The position numbers and the translations under genes were made by a program. Shown here in pieces: positions 55,020 through 64,000 of a stretch of 64,000 nucleotides of DNA. The stretch comes from Nonomuraea angiospora (lineage in GTDB: Bacteria; Actinomycetota; Actinomycetes; Streptosporangiales; Streptosporangiaceae). A model generated the notes under the pieces. That model was not told the DNA's origin, did no database searches, and worked only from the letters and a program-made list of their open reading frames with translations. Position 1 is the stretch's first letter, and every line of letters begins with the position of its first letter. The DNA lies in assembly GCF_014873145.1 (NCBI RefSeq), contig NZ_JADBEK010000001.1, positions 8,928,001-8,992,000 of the forward strand, written 5' to 3'.

Positions 55020-56903
55020 TCACTGCAGCAGCTTGCCGAAGACCACGGGCAGTCGCAGCGACGACTGCCCGGGCGAGACCGTGATCTTCGTGCCCGGCGG
55101 GTAGCGCAGGGTGTAGTCGAAGTCGGTCGAGATGATCACGAGGCCCAGCCGGTGGCCCTTCTTGAACAGGTAGTCCGTCGGCTGGAAGTCCCACGTGAAG
55201 GTGTACTCCTTGCCCGGCCGCAGGGCCTCGGTCCGGTCCGCGCGGTGCCGGTTGCGGACGTCCAGCCAGCCCCTGGTGACGATCTTGTACGGGGTGGCGG
55301 CGGTGCCGAGCGTCCTGAGGGTCGTGCAGCCCGTGTCACCCGGGACGCCCTCGCCGTAGCAGTAGGACTGGCCGGTCGAGACCAGGGAGCCGTTGGCGCG
55401 GACGTCCGTGCCGTAGTCCACCAGCAGGGCCGTCAGGTACGGCGAGGCGCCGTCCTTCAGCGAGGCCCGCACCGACACCGTCGGGGTGCCGGAGATCCGC
55501 ACGTCGGCGGGCAGGTCGCCGGTCACGTACGCCAGCCGGTTCGGATCCGAGCCCGTGGCCTCCACCAGCTGCTCGGCCGTCCTGGTCTTCTGGTCCGTGA
55601 ACGACTCCCTGGCCGAGCGCGGGCTGGGGAGCAGGCCCAGCTTCGAGCCCGAGCCCAGCCAGAGCGGCACCGTGGCCGCGCCGGGCAGCGGCCATGAGGC
55701 GTGCCGGCCCCACTGGCCGGGCGCGATCTCCACGTCGGCCTGCGGCTCGCGCATGATGCCCGAGTCGATCCCGTACAGCCAGTAGTCGAACCAGCCGTGC
55801 AGCTGGCGCAGCCACTCGGCCGTGCGCAGGTTGAAGGGGTTCATGTGGGTGCCCTGGTGCAGCCAGATCTTGCGCGGCACGTGCCGCTTGGCCAGGGCGT
55901 ACCACCACTGGGCGAACTGCTTGGTCTTGACGTTCCAGTCGTTGAGCCCGTGCACCAGGAAGACGCTGGCCTTGACCTTGCCGACGTCGTTCAGGTAGTT
56001 GCGGGCGTCCCACATCGCGCTGTAGTCGCCGGTGATCCGGTCCTGGGCCGTGGTGATCCCGTCGACCAGGGCACCGCAGGCGGCCTGGCCGTCCTGCCTG
56101 GTCAGCACGTACTTGGCGAGCACGTCGAGGTCCTCGCCCTGGAAGCCGCCGGGTGCGAGCACGCCGCCGTTGGCGCGGTAGTAGTCGTACCAGCTGGAGA
56201 TCGAGGCGATCGGCACGATCGTCTTGAGTCCCTCGACGCCGGTCGTGGCGACCGCGTTGGGCAGCGTGCCGTTGTAGGAGACGCCGATCATGCCGACCTT
56301 GCCGGTCGACCAGGTGGCCTCGACCGGGTTGCCGCCGGCGTCGAAGCCCTTGGCGCGGCCGTTCAGCCAGTCGATCGCGGCCTTCGGGCCGGCCGTCTCG
56401 TTGCGGTCGCCGGAGGTGGGGCAGCCGGTGGCGCGGCCGCTGCCGAGGTTCTCCACCAGCGCGATGGCGTACCCGCGGGGCAGGAAGTAGTTGTCGTAGT
56501 AGCTGTCGAAGGGCTCGGCGGCCAGCTTGTTCCTGGCGTCGGCGAGGGCGGGCAGCGGGATGCCGTTCGCGTCCACGTCCACGGGGTGGTTGGGGACGTC
56601 GTTGCCGCCGGCGTAGTACGGGCTGGCCTCCATGATGACCGGGACCTTCAGCCCCTGGTCGGTCTCCTTGGGGCGCAGGATGTCGACGGCGACCCGGTCG
56701 GGCTTGCCGTCGTTGTCGCTGTCGGTGCCCTCGACCTCGACGAACACCGTCTGTTTGACGGCGTCCGCGCGGGAGAAGACGGGCTGGGTGGCGTTGTTCT
56801 CGATCTTGATGGCCGGCGCGTCGGCCGTCGCGGGCGTGGTTCCACTCAGGGCCACCACGAGCAGTGCGGCCAGCAGCACGGTCAGGGCCTTCCAAGGATG
56901 CAT
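55020..56903 (-). CDS. Secreted Xaa-Pro dipeptidyl-peptidase (S15/CocE family)
   Basis: The 627-residue product has a Sec signal (MHPWKALTVLLAALLVVALS, cleavage near TADA). The alpha/beta hydrolase domain shows VPVIMEASPYYAGG, the nucleophile Ser in GKVGMIGVSYNGTLPNAVA, VFLVHGLNDWNVKTKQF (acid Asp) and LHQGTHMNP (base His). A C-terminal beta-sandwich (PX26_C; YTFTWDFQPTDYLFKKGHRL) completes the S15/CocE fold. It releases Xaa-Pro dipeptides or acts on related amides and esters. Start ATG 56903 has GGAG five bases upstream; the longer frame to 56975 is not needed. Confidence 0.93.
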   Translation of the reverse strand: MHPWKALTVLLAALLVVALSGTTPATADAPAIKIENNATQPVFSRADAVKQTVFVEVEGTDSDNDGKPDRVAVDILRPKETDQGLKVPVIMEASPYYAGGNDVPNHPVDVDANGIPLPALADARNKLAAEPFDSYYDNYFLPRGYAIALVENLGSGRATGCPTSGDRNETAGPKAAIDWLNGRAKGFDAGGNPVEATWSTGKVGMIGVSYNGTLPNAVATTGVEGLKTIVPIASISSWYDYYRANGGVLAPGGFQGEDLDVLAKYVLTRQDGQAACGALVDGITTAQDRITGDYSAMWDARNYLNDVGKVKASVFLVHGLNDWNVKTKQFAQWWYALAKRHVPRKIWLHQGTHMNPFNLRTAEWLRQLHGWFDYWLYGIDSGIMREPQADVEIAPGQWGRHASWPLPGAATVPLWLGSGSKLGLLPSPRSARESFTDQKTRTAEQLVEATGSDPNRLAYVTGDLPADVRISGTPTVSVRASLKDGASPYLTALLVDYGTDVRANGSLVSTGQSYCYGEGVPGDTGCTTLRTLGTAATPYKIVTRGWLDVRNRHRADRTEALRPGKEYTFTWDFQPTDYLFKKGHRLGLVIISTDFDYTLRYPPGTKITVSPGQSSLRLPVVFGKLLQ

Positions 56904-57081
56904 ATGGGCTCCGGGATCAGGTTTCCACCGTCTGTCGGAATCTCCGTCATGATCCGCGCCGGCACAAGGGGTCAAAGTTGGGCAAAACCTTCCGTGTATC
57001 GTGGATTGCTCCCGATTCGTCCTTCAGGTCACGGACGCGAGTGATGTCGATAACGGAGCGGTTGCGACCCTGTGCGCTGGT

Positions 57082-57110
57082 TTGGTTCGCCCTGGTCAAG
57101 CAACTATCTT
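57082..57110 (+). promoter_or_regulatory. Likely promoter of the nucleoside transporter operon
   Basis: TTGGTT (57082-57087), a 17-bp spacer and TATCTT (57105-57110) match a sigma-70-type promoter, giving a leader of about 77 bases before TTG 57194. The match is by eye only. Confidence 0.5.
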
Positions 57111-57193
57111 CCGTGCAGGTGCCGTACGTGCTTCGCGCGTGCGATGAAGTATCGACAGCGGCGAAGACGACGGGGAAAGGGAAGGGAGTCGCC

Positions 57194-58264
57194 TTGCTCG
57201 GCAAGCGATTCAACAGGATGGCGATCGGCTCGGTAGCCGGGGTCATGCTCATGGCAGTTGCCGCCTGTGGCGGCGGTGGCGGGGGCACCACGGCCAGCGA
57301 GGCGCCGAGCAGCGCCGGCGCGAGCAGTGAGGCGTCCAAGGGCGCGCTCAAGGTCGGACTGGCGTTCGACGTCGGCGGCCGGGGCGACAAGTCCTTCAAC
57401 GACGCGGCCTACGCCGGTCTGGAGAAGGCCAAGACGGACCTCAGCGCCGACATCAAGGAGCTGAGCCCGGCGGCCGACGGCTCCAACCGTGGCGACCTGC
57501 TGCGCCAGCTCGCCGACGCGGGTTACAACCCGATCATCGGCGTCGGCTTCGCGTACGGCGACGACATCAAGAAGACGGCGGCCGAGTATCCCGACATCCA
57601 GTTCGCGGTGGTCGACTCCGCCTCCAACGGGCCCAACGTGACCGGCCTGCTGTTCGCCGAGGAGCAGGGCTCCTACCTGGCGGGCGTCGCGGCGGCCACC
57701 AAGTCCAAGTCCAACCACGTGGGCTTCGTCGGCGGCGTCGAGAACGACCTGATCAAGAAGTTCGAGGCGGGCTTCGTGGCCGGCGTGAAGTCGGTCAAGC
57801 CGGACGCCAAGATCGACATCAAGTACCTCACCCCCGACGGTGACTTCACCGGCTTCAAGGCCCCCGACAAGGGCAAGGTCGCGGCCGAGAAGATGTACCA
57901 GGACGGCGCCGACATCGTCTACCACGCCTCCGGCGACTCCGGCCTGGGCGTGTTCCAGGCGGCTGCCGCGGCCAAGAAGAAGGCCATCGGCGTCGACTCC
58001 GACCAGCGCCAGACGGTCAAGGAGACCGACCTGCAGGGCGTCATCATGACCTCGATGCTCAAGCGCGTCGACGTCGGCGTGTTCGAGTTCATCAAGGCCT
58101 TCCAGGGCGGCGCCAAGGGCGGCTCCAACATCACGTACGACCTCAAGGTCGACGGCGTGGGCCTGTCCACCACCGGCGGCGAGATCGACGACATCAAGGA
58201 CAAGCTCGACGCGGCCAAGAAGGACATCGTCGACGGCAAAATCACGGTTCCGTCGAAGCCGTAA
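57194..58264 (+). CDS. BMP family nucleoside-binding lipoprotein
   Basis: The 356-residue product has a lipoprotein signal (MLMAVAACGGGGGG, modified Cys near residue 22) and the basic membrane protein domain: VGLAFDVGGRGDKSFNDAAY, NPIIGVGFAYGDDIKKTAAE, FAVVDSASNGPNVTGLLFAE, EQGSYLAGVAAATKS, HVGFVGGVENDLIKKFEAGF and YHASGDSGLGVFQAA. BMP/PnrA lipoproteins bind nucleosides, which fits the salvage genes downstream. The start is TTG 57194, with GGGAG five bases upstream; the long open frame from 56864 is not coding in its 5' part. Confidence 0.92.
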   Translation: MLGKRFNRMAIGSVAGVMLMAVAACGGGGGGTTASEAPSSAGASSEASKGALKVGLAFDVGGRGDKSFNDAAYAGLEKAKTDLSADIKELSPAADGSNRGDLLRQLADAGYNPIIGVGFAYGDDIKKTAAEYPDIQFAVVDSASNGPNVTGLLFAEEQGSYLAGVAAATKSKSNHVGFVGGVENDLIKKFEAGFVAGVKSVKPDAKIDIKYLTPDGDFTGFKAPDKGKVAAEKMYQDGADIVYHASGDSGLGVFQAAAAAKKKAIGVDSDQRQTVKETDLQGVIMTSMLKRVDVGVFEFIKAFQGGAKGGSNITYDLKVDGVGLSTTGGEIDDIKDKLDAAKKDIVDGKITVPSKP

Positions 58265-58285
58265 TCGGGGTAGGAGTGACAGCTG

Positions 58286-58313
58286 AGGGCCCGGAGTCCC
58301 CACTTCGGGCCTT
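58286..58313 (+). terminator. Attenuator hairpin between lipoprotein and ATPase genes
   Basis: An 8-bp stem with one G-T pair (58286-58293 with 58306-58313, GGCCCG/CGGGCC core) lies 21 bp after the lipoprotein stop. A partial terminator here would give the common excess of binding protein over transporter. No T-run follows. Confidence 0.5.
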
Positions 58314-58348
58314 CTGTCTATCCCCCGCCCCCCGCTAGGAGAGGCGAA

Positions 58349-59935
58349 ATGAGTGCTGACACCCTGGCCACGGCGAAACCCGCTGTAGAGCTGGAGGGCA
58401 TCACCAAGCGTTTCCCCGGTGTCGTCGCGAACCATGACATCCGCATCACCGTCGAACCAGGGACGGTGCACGCCATCGTCGGGGAGAACGGCGCGGGCAA
58501 GTCAACGCTGATGAAGATCCTTTACGGCATGCAGAAGCCGGACGAGGGCACCATCAGGATCAACGGCGCCGAGGTCAGTTTCCGTACGCCGAGCGACGCC
58601 ATCGACGTCGGCATCGGCATGGTCCACCAGCACTTCATGCTGGCCGACAACCTCACCGTGCTCGAGAACATCATCCTCGGCGCCGAGCCGAAGAAGATCG
58701 GCATGCTCGACACGGCCTCCGCCCGGAAACGCATCACCGAGCTGGCCGACAGCCACGGCCTGCGGGTCGACCCCGACAAGCTCGTGGAGGACCTCGGCGT
58801 CGGCGACCGCCAGCGCGTCGAGATCCTCAAGGTCCTCTACCGAGGCGCGCGCATCCTCATCCTCGACGAGCCGACGGCCGTGCTCGTGCCGCAGGAGGTC
58901 GAGGAGCTCTTCCAGAACCTGCGCGAGCTCAAGGCCGACGGTCTGACCGTCATCTTCATCTCCCACAAGCTCGACGAGGTGCTCGGCATCGCCGACGCGA
59001 TCACCGTGATCCGGCGCGGCACCACGGTCGCGAGCGTGGACCCCGGCGACGTCACGGCGCGCCAGCTCGCCGAGCTGATGGTCGGCAGCGAGCTGCCCAC
59101 GCCCGAGACCCGCGAGTCCACGGTGACCGACGTCGTGGCGCTGCGGGTCGCCCAGGTCACCATGGAGGCCGAGGGCTACCACGCCGCCGCCGACCCGGCC
59201 AAGCTGCGCGAAGAAGGCAAACGGCTGCTCCTCGACGACGTGTCGTTCGAGATCCACCGGGGCGAGATCCTCGGCATCGCCGGGGTCGAGGGCAACGGCC
59301 AGTCCGAGCTGATCGAGGCGATCATGGGCATCCGGCCCGCGCACGGCAGCATCGAGCTGGACGGCCAGGACATCAGCCAATGGTCCACGCTCAAGCGCAG
59401 AGAGTCCGGCATCGGCTACATCCCGGAGGACCGGCACCGGCAGGGCCTGCTGCTGGAGGCCTCGCTGTGGGAGAACCGCGTGCTCGGCCACCAGACCAGG
59501 AAGCCCGCGCGCAGCGGCATCTGGATCAACCGGCGGGCCTCGAAGGCCGACACCGAGCGCATCGTCAAGGACTACGACGTACGCACGCCCGGCGTCGACA
59601 CGCTGGCCCTGGCCCTGTCGGGCGGCAACCAGCAGAAGCTGATCGTGGGCCGCGAGATGAGCGGCGAGCCGAGGTTCCTCATCGCCGCCCACCCGACCAG
59701 AGGCGTGGACGTCGGCGCGCAGGCCGCCATCTGGGACCACCTGCGCGATGCCAGGGCCGCCGGGCTGGCCGTGTTGCTCATCTCCGCCGACCTCGACGAG
59801 CTGATCGGCCTGTCCGACACGCTCAGGGTGATCTACCGCGGGCGGCTCGTGGCCACGCTCGACCCTTCCGACATCACGCCCGAGCGGCTGGGCGGCTACA
59901 TGACCGGCGCCATCGCCGGCACTGAGGAGACGTGA
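58349..59935 (+). CDS. Nucleoside ABC transporter ATP-binding protein (double ATPase)
   Basis: The 528-residue product is two fused ABC domains, as in NupA/YufO and RbsA. The first (residues 10-240) has Walker A VGENGAGKSTLMKIL, signature LGVGDRQRVEILKV and Walker B RILILDEPTAVL. The second (about 280-515) has degenerate Walker A IAGVEGNGQSELIEAI, signature ALSGGNQQKLIVGREM and Walker B RFLIAAHPTRGVDVG (no catalytic Glu), typical of this class. The start ATG 58349 has AGGAGAGG upstream. It ends overlapping the first permease (TGATG). Confidence 0.95.
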   Translation: MSADTLATAKPAVELEGITKRFPGVVANHDIRITVEPGTVHAIVGENGAGKSTLMKILYGMQKPDEGTIRINGAEVSFRTPSDAIDVGIGMVHQHFMLADNLTVLENIILGAEPKKIGMLDTASARKRITELADSHGLRVDPDKLVEDLGVGDRQRVEILKVLYRGARILILDEPTAVLVPQEVEELFQNLRELKADGLTVIFISHKLDEVLGIADAITVIRRGTTVASVDPGDVTARQLAELMVGSELPTPETRESTVTDVVALRVAQVTMEAEGYHAAADPAKLREEGKRLLLDDVSFEIHRGEILGIAGVEGNGQSELIEAIMGIRPAHGSIELDGQDISQWSTLKRRESGIGYIPEDRHRQGLLLEASLWENRVLGHQTRKPARSGIWINRRASKADTERIVKDYDVRTPGVDTLALALSGGNQQKLIVGREMSGEPRFLIAAHPTRGVDVGAQAAIWDHLRDARAAGLAVLLISADLDELIGLSDTLRVIYRGRLVATLDPSDITPERLGGYMTGAIAGTEET

Positions 59936-61077
59936 TGCCCGCCGGGCTCAACCGGGCGCTGCTCACCGTGGCGGGCGCCGTCGTCGCCATCGTCCTCGCG
60001 ATCGCGATCTCCAGCGTGGCGATCATCGCGGCGGGCGCCAGCCCGCTCGACGCGTTCGCCGCCTTCTTCGACTTCGGCGCGACGCCGCGGGCCGTCTCCA
60101 ACGGCATCGCGGCCTTCCTCAACCGGGCCGTGCCCCTGTTCATCGCCGGTCTCGCGGTGGCCGTCGGCTTCCGCATGAACCTCTTCAACATCGGCGTGGA
60201 GGGCCAGTACCGGCTCGCGGCCATCGTCGCGGCGTTCGTGGGCTCGACGTTCGAGGCGCCCGCGCCGATCCAGATCGCGGTGATCATCGTGGTCGCCGCG
60301 GCCGTCGGCGGCCTCTACGCGCTGATCCCCGCGGTCATGAAGGTGACCAGGGGCGTGAACGAGGTCATCGCCACGATCATGCTGAACTACGTCGCGATCA
60401 ACCTGGCCGCCTACCTCGTCCGCGGCCCCTTCGCGGGCCAGCGCGCCGCGGGCCAGCTCACCACGACCACGCCGCAGCTGCCCGAGTCGGCGATGTTCCC
60501 CAACCTGAACTTCCTGTTCGACGGGTTCGGCCTGCTCCCGCCCACGCGCGGCGGCGGCCTGTGGGGCTTCCTGATCGTGGCGATCGTGCTCGGCGTGGTG
60601 ATCTGGGTGCTGCTGGAGCGGACCCGGTTCGGCTTCAGCGTCAAGGCCAGCGGCCTCAACGGCCCGGCCGCGCTCGCCTCCGGCGTGAACCCCAAGACGA
60701 TGGTCATCGCGGCGATGGTGCTGTCCGGCGCGATCGCCGGGCTCATCGGCCTGCCCGAGCTCCTCGGCGACAAGGGCGCCTTCAACTCCAACTTCACCCC
60801 CGGCCTGGGCTTCCTCGGCATCGCGGTGGCGCTGCTCGGCAGGAACAAGCCCGTCGGCATCGCGGTCGCCGCGCTGCTGTTCGCCTTCCTCGACCGGGCG
60901 CAGGGCCCGCTGCAGATCGCGAACGTCCCGCCGTCCGTCATCACGATCATCCAGGGCGTCACCGTCCTGCTGGTCGTCGTGGCCAACGAGGTGACGAACC
61001 GGCTCGCGCTCAGACTCGAGGAGCGCCGGGCCGCCCAGCAGCTCAGCAGCAAGACCCCGGTTGAGGTGGCAGCATGA
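59935..61077 (+). CDS. Nucleoside ABC transporter permease 1
   Basis: The 380-residue permease of the BPD_transp_2 (NupP/YufP) family has about nine helices (ALLTVAGAVVAIVLAIAISS; IAGLAVAVGFRMNLFNIGVE; AVIIVVAAAVGGLYALIPAV) and the conserved NIGVEGQ and TRGVNEVIATIMLNYVAINL segments. Start ATG 59935 (GAGGAG five bases upstream) overlaps the ATPase stop. Ends ATGA-coupled to permease 2. Confidence 0.94.
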   Translation: MPAGLNRALLTVAGAVVAIVLAIAISSVAIIAAGASPLDAFAAFFDFGATPRAVSNGIAAFLNRAVPLFIAGLAVAVGFRMNLFNIGVEGQYRLAAIVAAFVGSTFEAPAPIQIAVIIVVAAAVGGLYALIPAVMKVTRGVNEVIATIMLNYVAINLAAYLVRGPFAGQRAAGQLTTTTPQLPESAMFPNLNFLFDGFGLLPPTRGGGLWGFLIVAIVLGVVIWVLLERTRFGFSVKASGLNGPAALASGVNPKTMVIAAMVLSGAIAGLIGLPELLGDKGAFNSNFTPGLGFLGIAVALLGRNKPVGIAVAALLFAFLDRAQGPLQIANVPPSVITIIQGVTVLLVVVANEVTNRLALRLEERRAAQQLSSKTPVEVAA

Positions 61078-62354
61078 CCAGGCTAAGCAAGTACCACCTG
61101 ACGCTCGTCGGAGTCGCCGCGCTCATCCTGCTGATGTCGCTGGTACGCGTCGCGTCCGGCCAGAACGACATCACCTCGTCCGGCACGTTCGCCGCGGCCC
61201 TGCTGCTCGCGGTGCCGATCGGCCTGGCCGGTCTCGGCGGCCTGTGGGCCGAGCGGGCCGGCGTGGTCAACATCGGCCTCGAAGGCATGATGGTGCTCGG
61301 CACCTGGTTCGCCGGCTGGGCCGGCTACCAGTGGGGCGCCTGGGCCGCGCTGCTGGCCGGGCTGCTCGGCGGCGCGCTCGGCGGCCTCCTCCACGCCGTC
61401 GCGACCGTGACGTTCGGCGTCGACCACATCGTCAGCGGCGTCGCGATCAACCTGCTCGGCCCCGGCGTCACCCGCTTCCTGTCGGAAGTGTTCTACAAGG
61501 ACGGCACCGCCGCGGCGGACGCCGGCGCGGGCTTCACCGGCTCGCCCGCGATCACCTCGCCGGCGCCGTCGGTCAGCCTGCCACTGCTCTCCGACGGGCC
61601 GGACCTCCTGGGCAGGCTGGAAGGGACCCACTGGTTCCTCCTCTCGGACCTGGCGGGCATCCTGCGCGGGCTCACGCACGACGTGAACGTGCTGGTCGTC
61701 CTGGCGGTCCTGCTGCTGCCCGTGACCTTCTTCGTGCTCTGGCACACCGCGTTCGGGCTGCGCCTGCGCTCGGCGGGCGAGAACCCGTGGGCGGCCGAGT
61801 CGCTGGGCGTGAACGTCTACCGGATCAAGTACCTCGCGGTCGTCATGTCCGGCGCGTTCGCCGGGCTCGGCGGCGTGTTCCTGGTCTTCGTCTCCAACAA
61901 GTACGTCGAGGGCCAGACGCAGGGGCGCGGCTTCATCGGCCTGGCGGCCATGATCTTCGGCAACTGGCGTCCGGGCGGGCTCGCCATCGGCTCCTCGCTG
62001 TTCGGCTACGCCAGCGGGCTCCAGCTGCGCAGCACCGGGGCCATCACCTCGTTCTTCCTGTTCGCCGCCGTGCTGCTGCTCATCTACCTGGTCATGAAGG
62101 TCCGCCGGATGTTGTCGCCCGGCCGGCCCGCCGAGCTCGCGGCCAGGGGCGTCAGGGAATATACGCTGATGGCGGTCGCCGCCGCGGGCATGATCGTGCT
62201 CTTCTGGCTCTGGCTGACCGTCGACCAGTTGCCGAACGAGTTCGTCTACATGACACCACACGTGCTCACGCTGCTCGTGCTCCTGGTGGCTTCGCAGCGG
62301 CTGCGAATGCCCAAGGCCGACGGCGTGCGCTACCGCCGGGGAGAACAACATTGA
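61074..62354 (+). CDS. Nucleoside ABC transporter permease 2
   Basis: The 426-residue permease pairs with the upstream one (NupQ/YufQ type): VPIGLAGLGGLWAERAGVVN, INIGLEGMMV-type motif (NIGLEGMMVLGTWFAGW), FGVDHIVSGVAINLLGPG, LRSAGENPWAAESLGVNVYR, MSGAFAGLGGVFLVF and GRGFIGLAAMIFGNWRPGGL. The C-terminus carries two extra helices beyond the usual length. It overlaps permease 1 by 4 bp and the cdd start by 4 bp, so the whole operon is translationally coupled. Confidence 0.94.
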   Translation: MTRLSKYHLTLVGVAALILLMSLVRVASGQNDITSSGTFAAALLLAVPIGLAGLGGLWAERAGVVNIGLEGMMVLGTWFAGWAGYQWGAWAALLAGLLGGALGGLLHAVATVTFGVDHIVSGVAINLLGPGVTRFLSEVFYKDGTAAADAGAGFTGSPAITSPAPSVSLPLLSDGPDLLGRLEGTHWFLLSDLAGILRGLTHDVNVLVVLAVLLLPVTFFVLWHTAFGLRLRSAGENPWAAESLGVNVYRIKYLAVVMSGAFAGLGGVFLVFVSNKYVEGQTQGRGFIGLAAMIFGNWRPGGLAIGSSLFGYASGLQLRSTGAITSFFLFAAVLLLIYLVMKVRRMLSPGRPAELAARGVREYTLMAVAAAGMIVLFWLWLTVDQLPNEFVYMTPHVLTLLVLLVASQRLRMPKADGVRYRRGEQH

Positions 62355-62749
62355 GCACCATCAACTGGGACGGCCTGCGTTTCGAGGCCACGCAGGCCAT
62401 GCACAACGCGTACGCGCCGTACTCGAAGTTCCCCGTGGGCGCGGCGGCGCTGGTGGACGACGGGCGGGTCGTCACGGGCTGCAACGTCGAGAACGCCTCC
62501 TACGGCCTGGGCCTGTGCGCAGAGTGCGGCCTGGTGTCGGCGCTGCAGGCGACGGGCGGCGGCCGGCTGGTGGCCTTCACCTGCGTGGACGGGCACGGTG
62601 AGCTGCTGATGCCGTGCGGGCGCTGCCGCCAGCTGCTGTACGAGTTCGGTGGCGAGGACCTGCTGGTCGAGACCGTGGACGGGCCGAAGCGGATGGCGGA
62701 GATCCTGCCGTACGCGTTCGGCCCCCAGGACCTCAGCCGGAGCGCCTGA
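62351..62749 (+). CDS. cdd: Cytidine deaminase
   Basis: The 132-residue homotetrameric zinc deaminase converts cytidine and deoxycytidine to uridine and deoxyuridine. The catalytic HAE-type motif reads LGLCAECGL (Cys as zinc ligand, Glu as proton shuttle), the second zinc pair is MPCGRCRQ, and YAPYSKFPVGAAAL and GCNVENASYG bind substrate. The start TTG 62351 has GGGGAGAA upstream and overlaps the permease stop. It ends directly before deoA. Confidence 0.96.
   Translation: MSTINWDGLRFEATQAMHNAYAPYSKFPVGAAALVDDGRVVTGCNVENASYGLGLCAECGLVSALQATGGGRLVAFTCVDGHGELLMPCGRCRQLLYEFGGEDLLVETVDGPKRMAEILPYAFGPQDLSRSA

Positions 62750-64000
<1,251 letters not shown>

Overview
The window reads as high-GC actinobacterial chromosome, most like the Streptosporangiaceae (Nonomuraea-type). 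Codon third positions are almost all G/C, GTG and TTG starts are common, and the core gene order (sucCD, perM-like gene, purNH, folD, mdh, trpS, D-Ala carboxypeptidase with an SCO4848-type gene and a YihY gene, then a BMP-type nucleoside transporter with cdd and deoA) matches, from memory, the order around SCO4808-SCO4891 of Streptomyces coelicolor. No rRNA, tRNA, insertion sequence or CRISPR array was seen.

Layout. 0-1.4 kb: tandem paralogous secreted proteins. 1.7-9 kb: sucC-sucD, a PerM-like membrane protein, purN-purH. 9-12.9 kb: accessory stretch with a duplicated-domain secreted protein, a ROK sugar kinase coupled to a gene remnant, and two perfect DnaA boxes upstream of folD. 12.9-18.5 kb: folD, then a decayed aromatic (benzoylformate/benzaldehyde) cluster with an IclR regulator and a broken ABC ATPase gene. 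18.7-22.7 kb: peptidoglycan recycling (RpiR regulator, NagZ, a GHL10 glycosidase). 22.8-33.3 kb: central metabolism (citrate synthase, isocitrate dehydrogenase, malate dehydrogenase) interleaved with an FHA-HTH regulator and a membrane Ser/Thr kinase whose sensor is a fused amino-acid-type solute-binding domain. 33.3-36.7 kb: galE, a CorC/CNNM protein, trpS. 36.7-49.4 kb: an accessory region of regulator-enzyme pairs (UTRA-only protein with GntR; LysR with an NmrA-like enzyme and a darcynin-like protein; XRE; MarR with haloalkane dehalogenase; MarR with amidohydrolase). 49.4-57 kb: cell-envelope genes, a PGM1-like ATP-grasp ligase, and two peptidases. 57-64 kb: a complete nucleoside uptake and salvage operon (lipoprotein, ATPase, two permeases, cytidine deaminase, thymidine phosphorylase; the last gene runs off the window).

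How it fits together. Four of the eight TCA-cycle steps have genes here (sucCD, citrate synthase, icd, mdh). Beside them sit a kinase with an extracellular GlnH/SBP3-like domain and a phosphothreonine-binding FHA transcription factor. That arrangement suggests nutrient-controlled phosphorylation of central metabolism, analogous to but organised differently from GlnH-GlnX-PknG-GarA of mycobacteria. A second theme is structural: at several convergent gene ends (folD/ALDH, IclR/RpiR, dehalogenase/MarR, YihY/D-Ala carboxypeptidase) the 3' ends carry short GC-rich tandem repeats, in two cases containing the genes' own stop codons.
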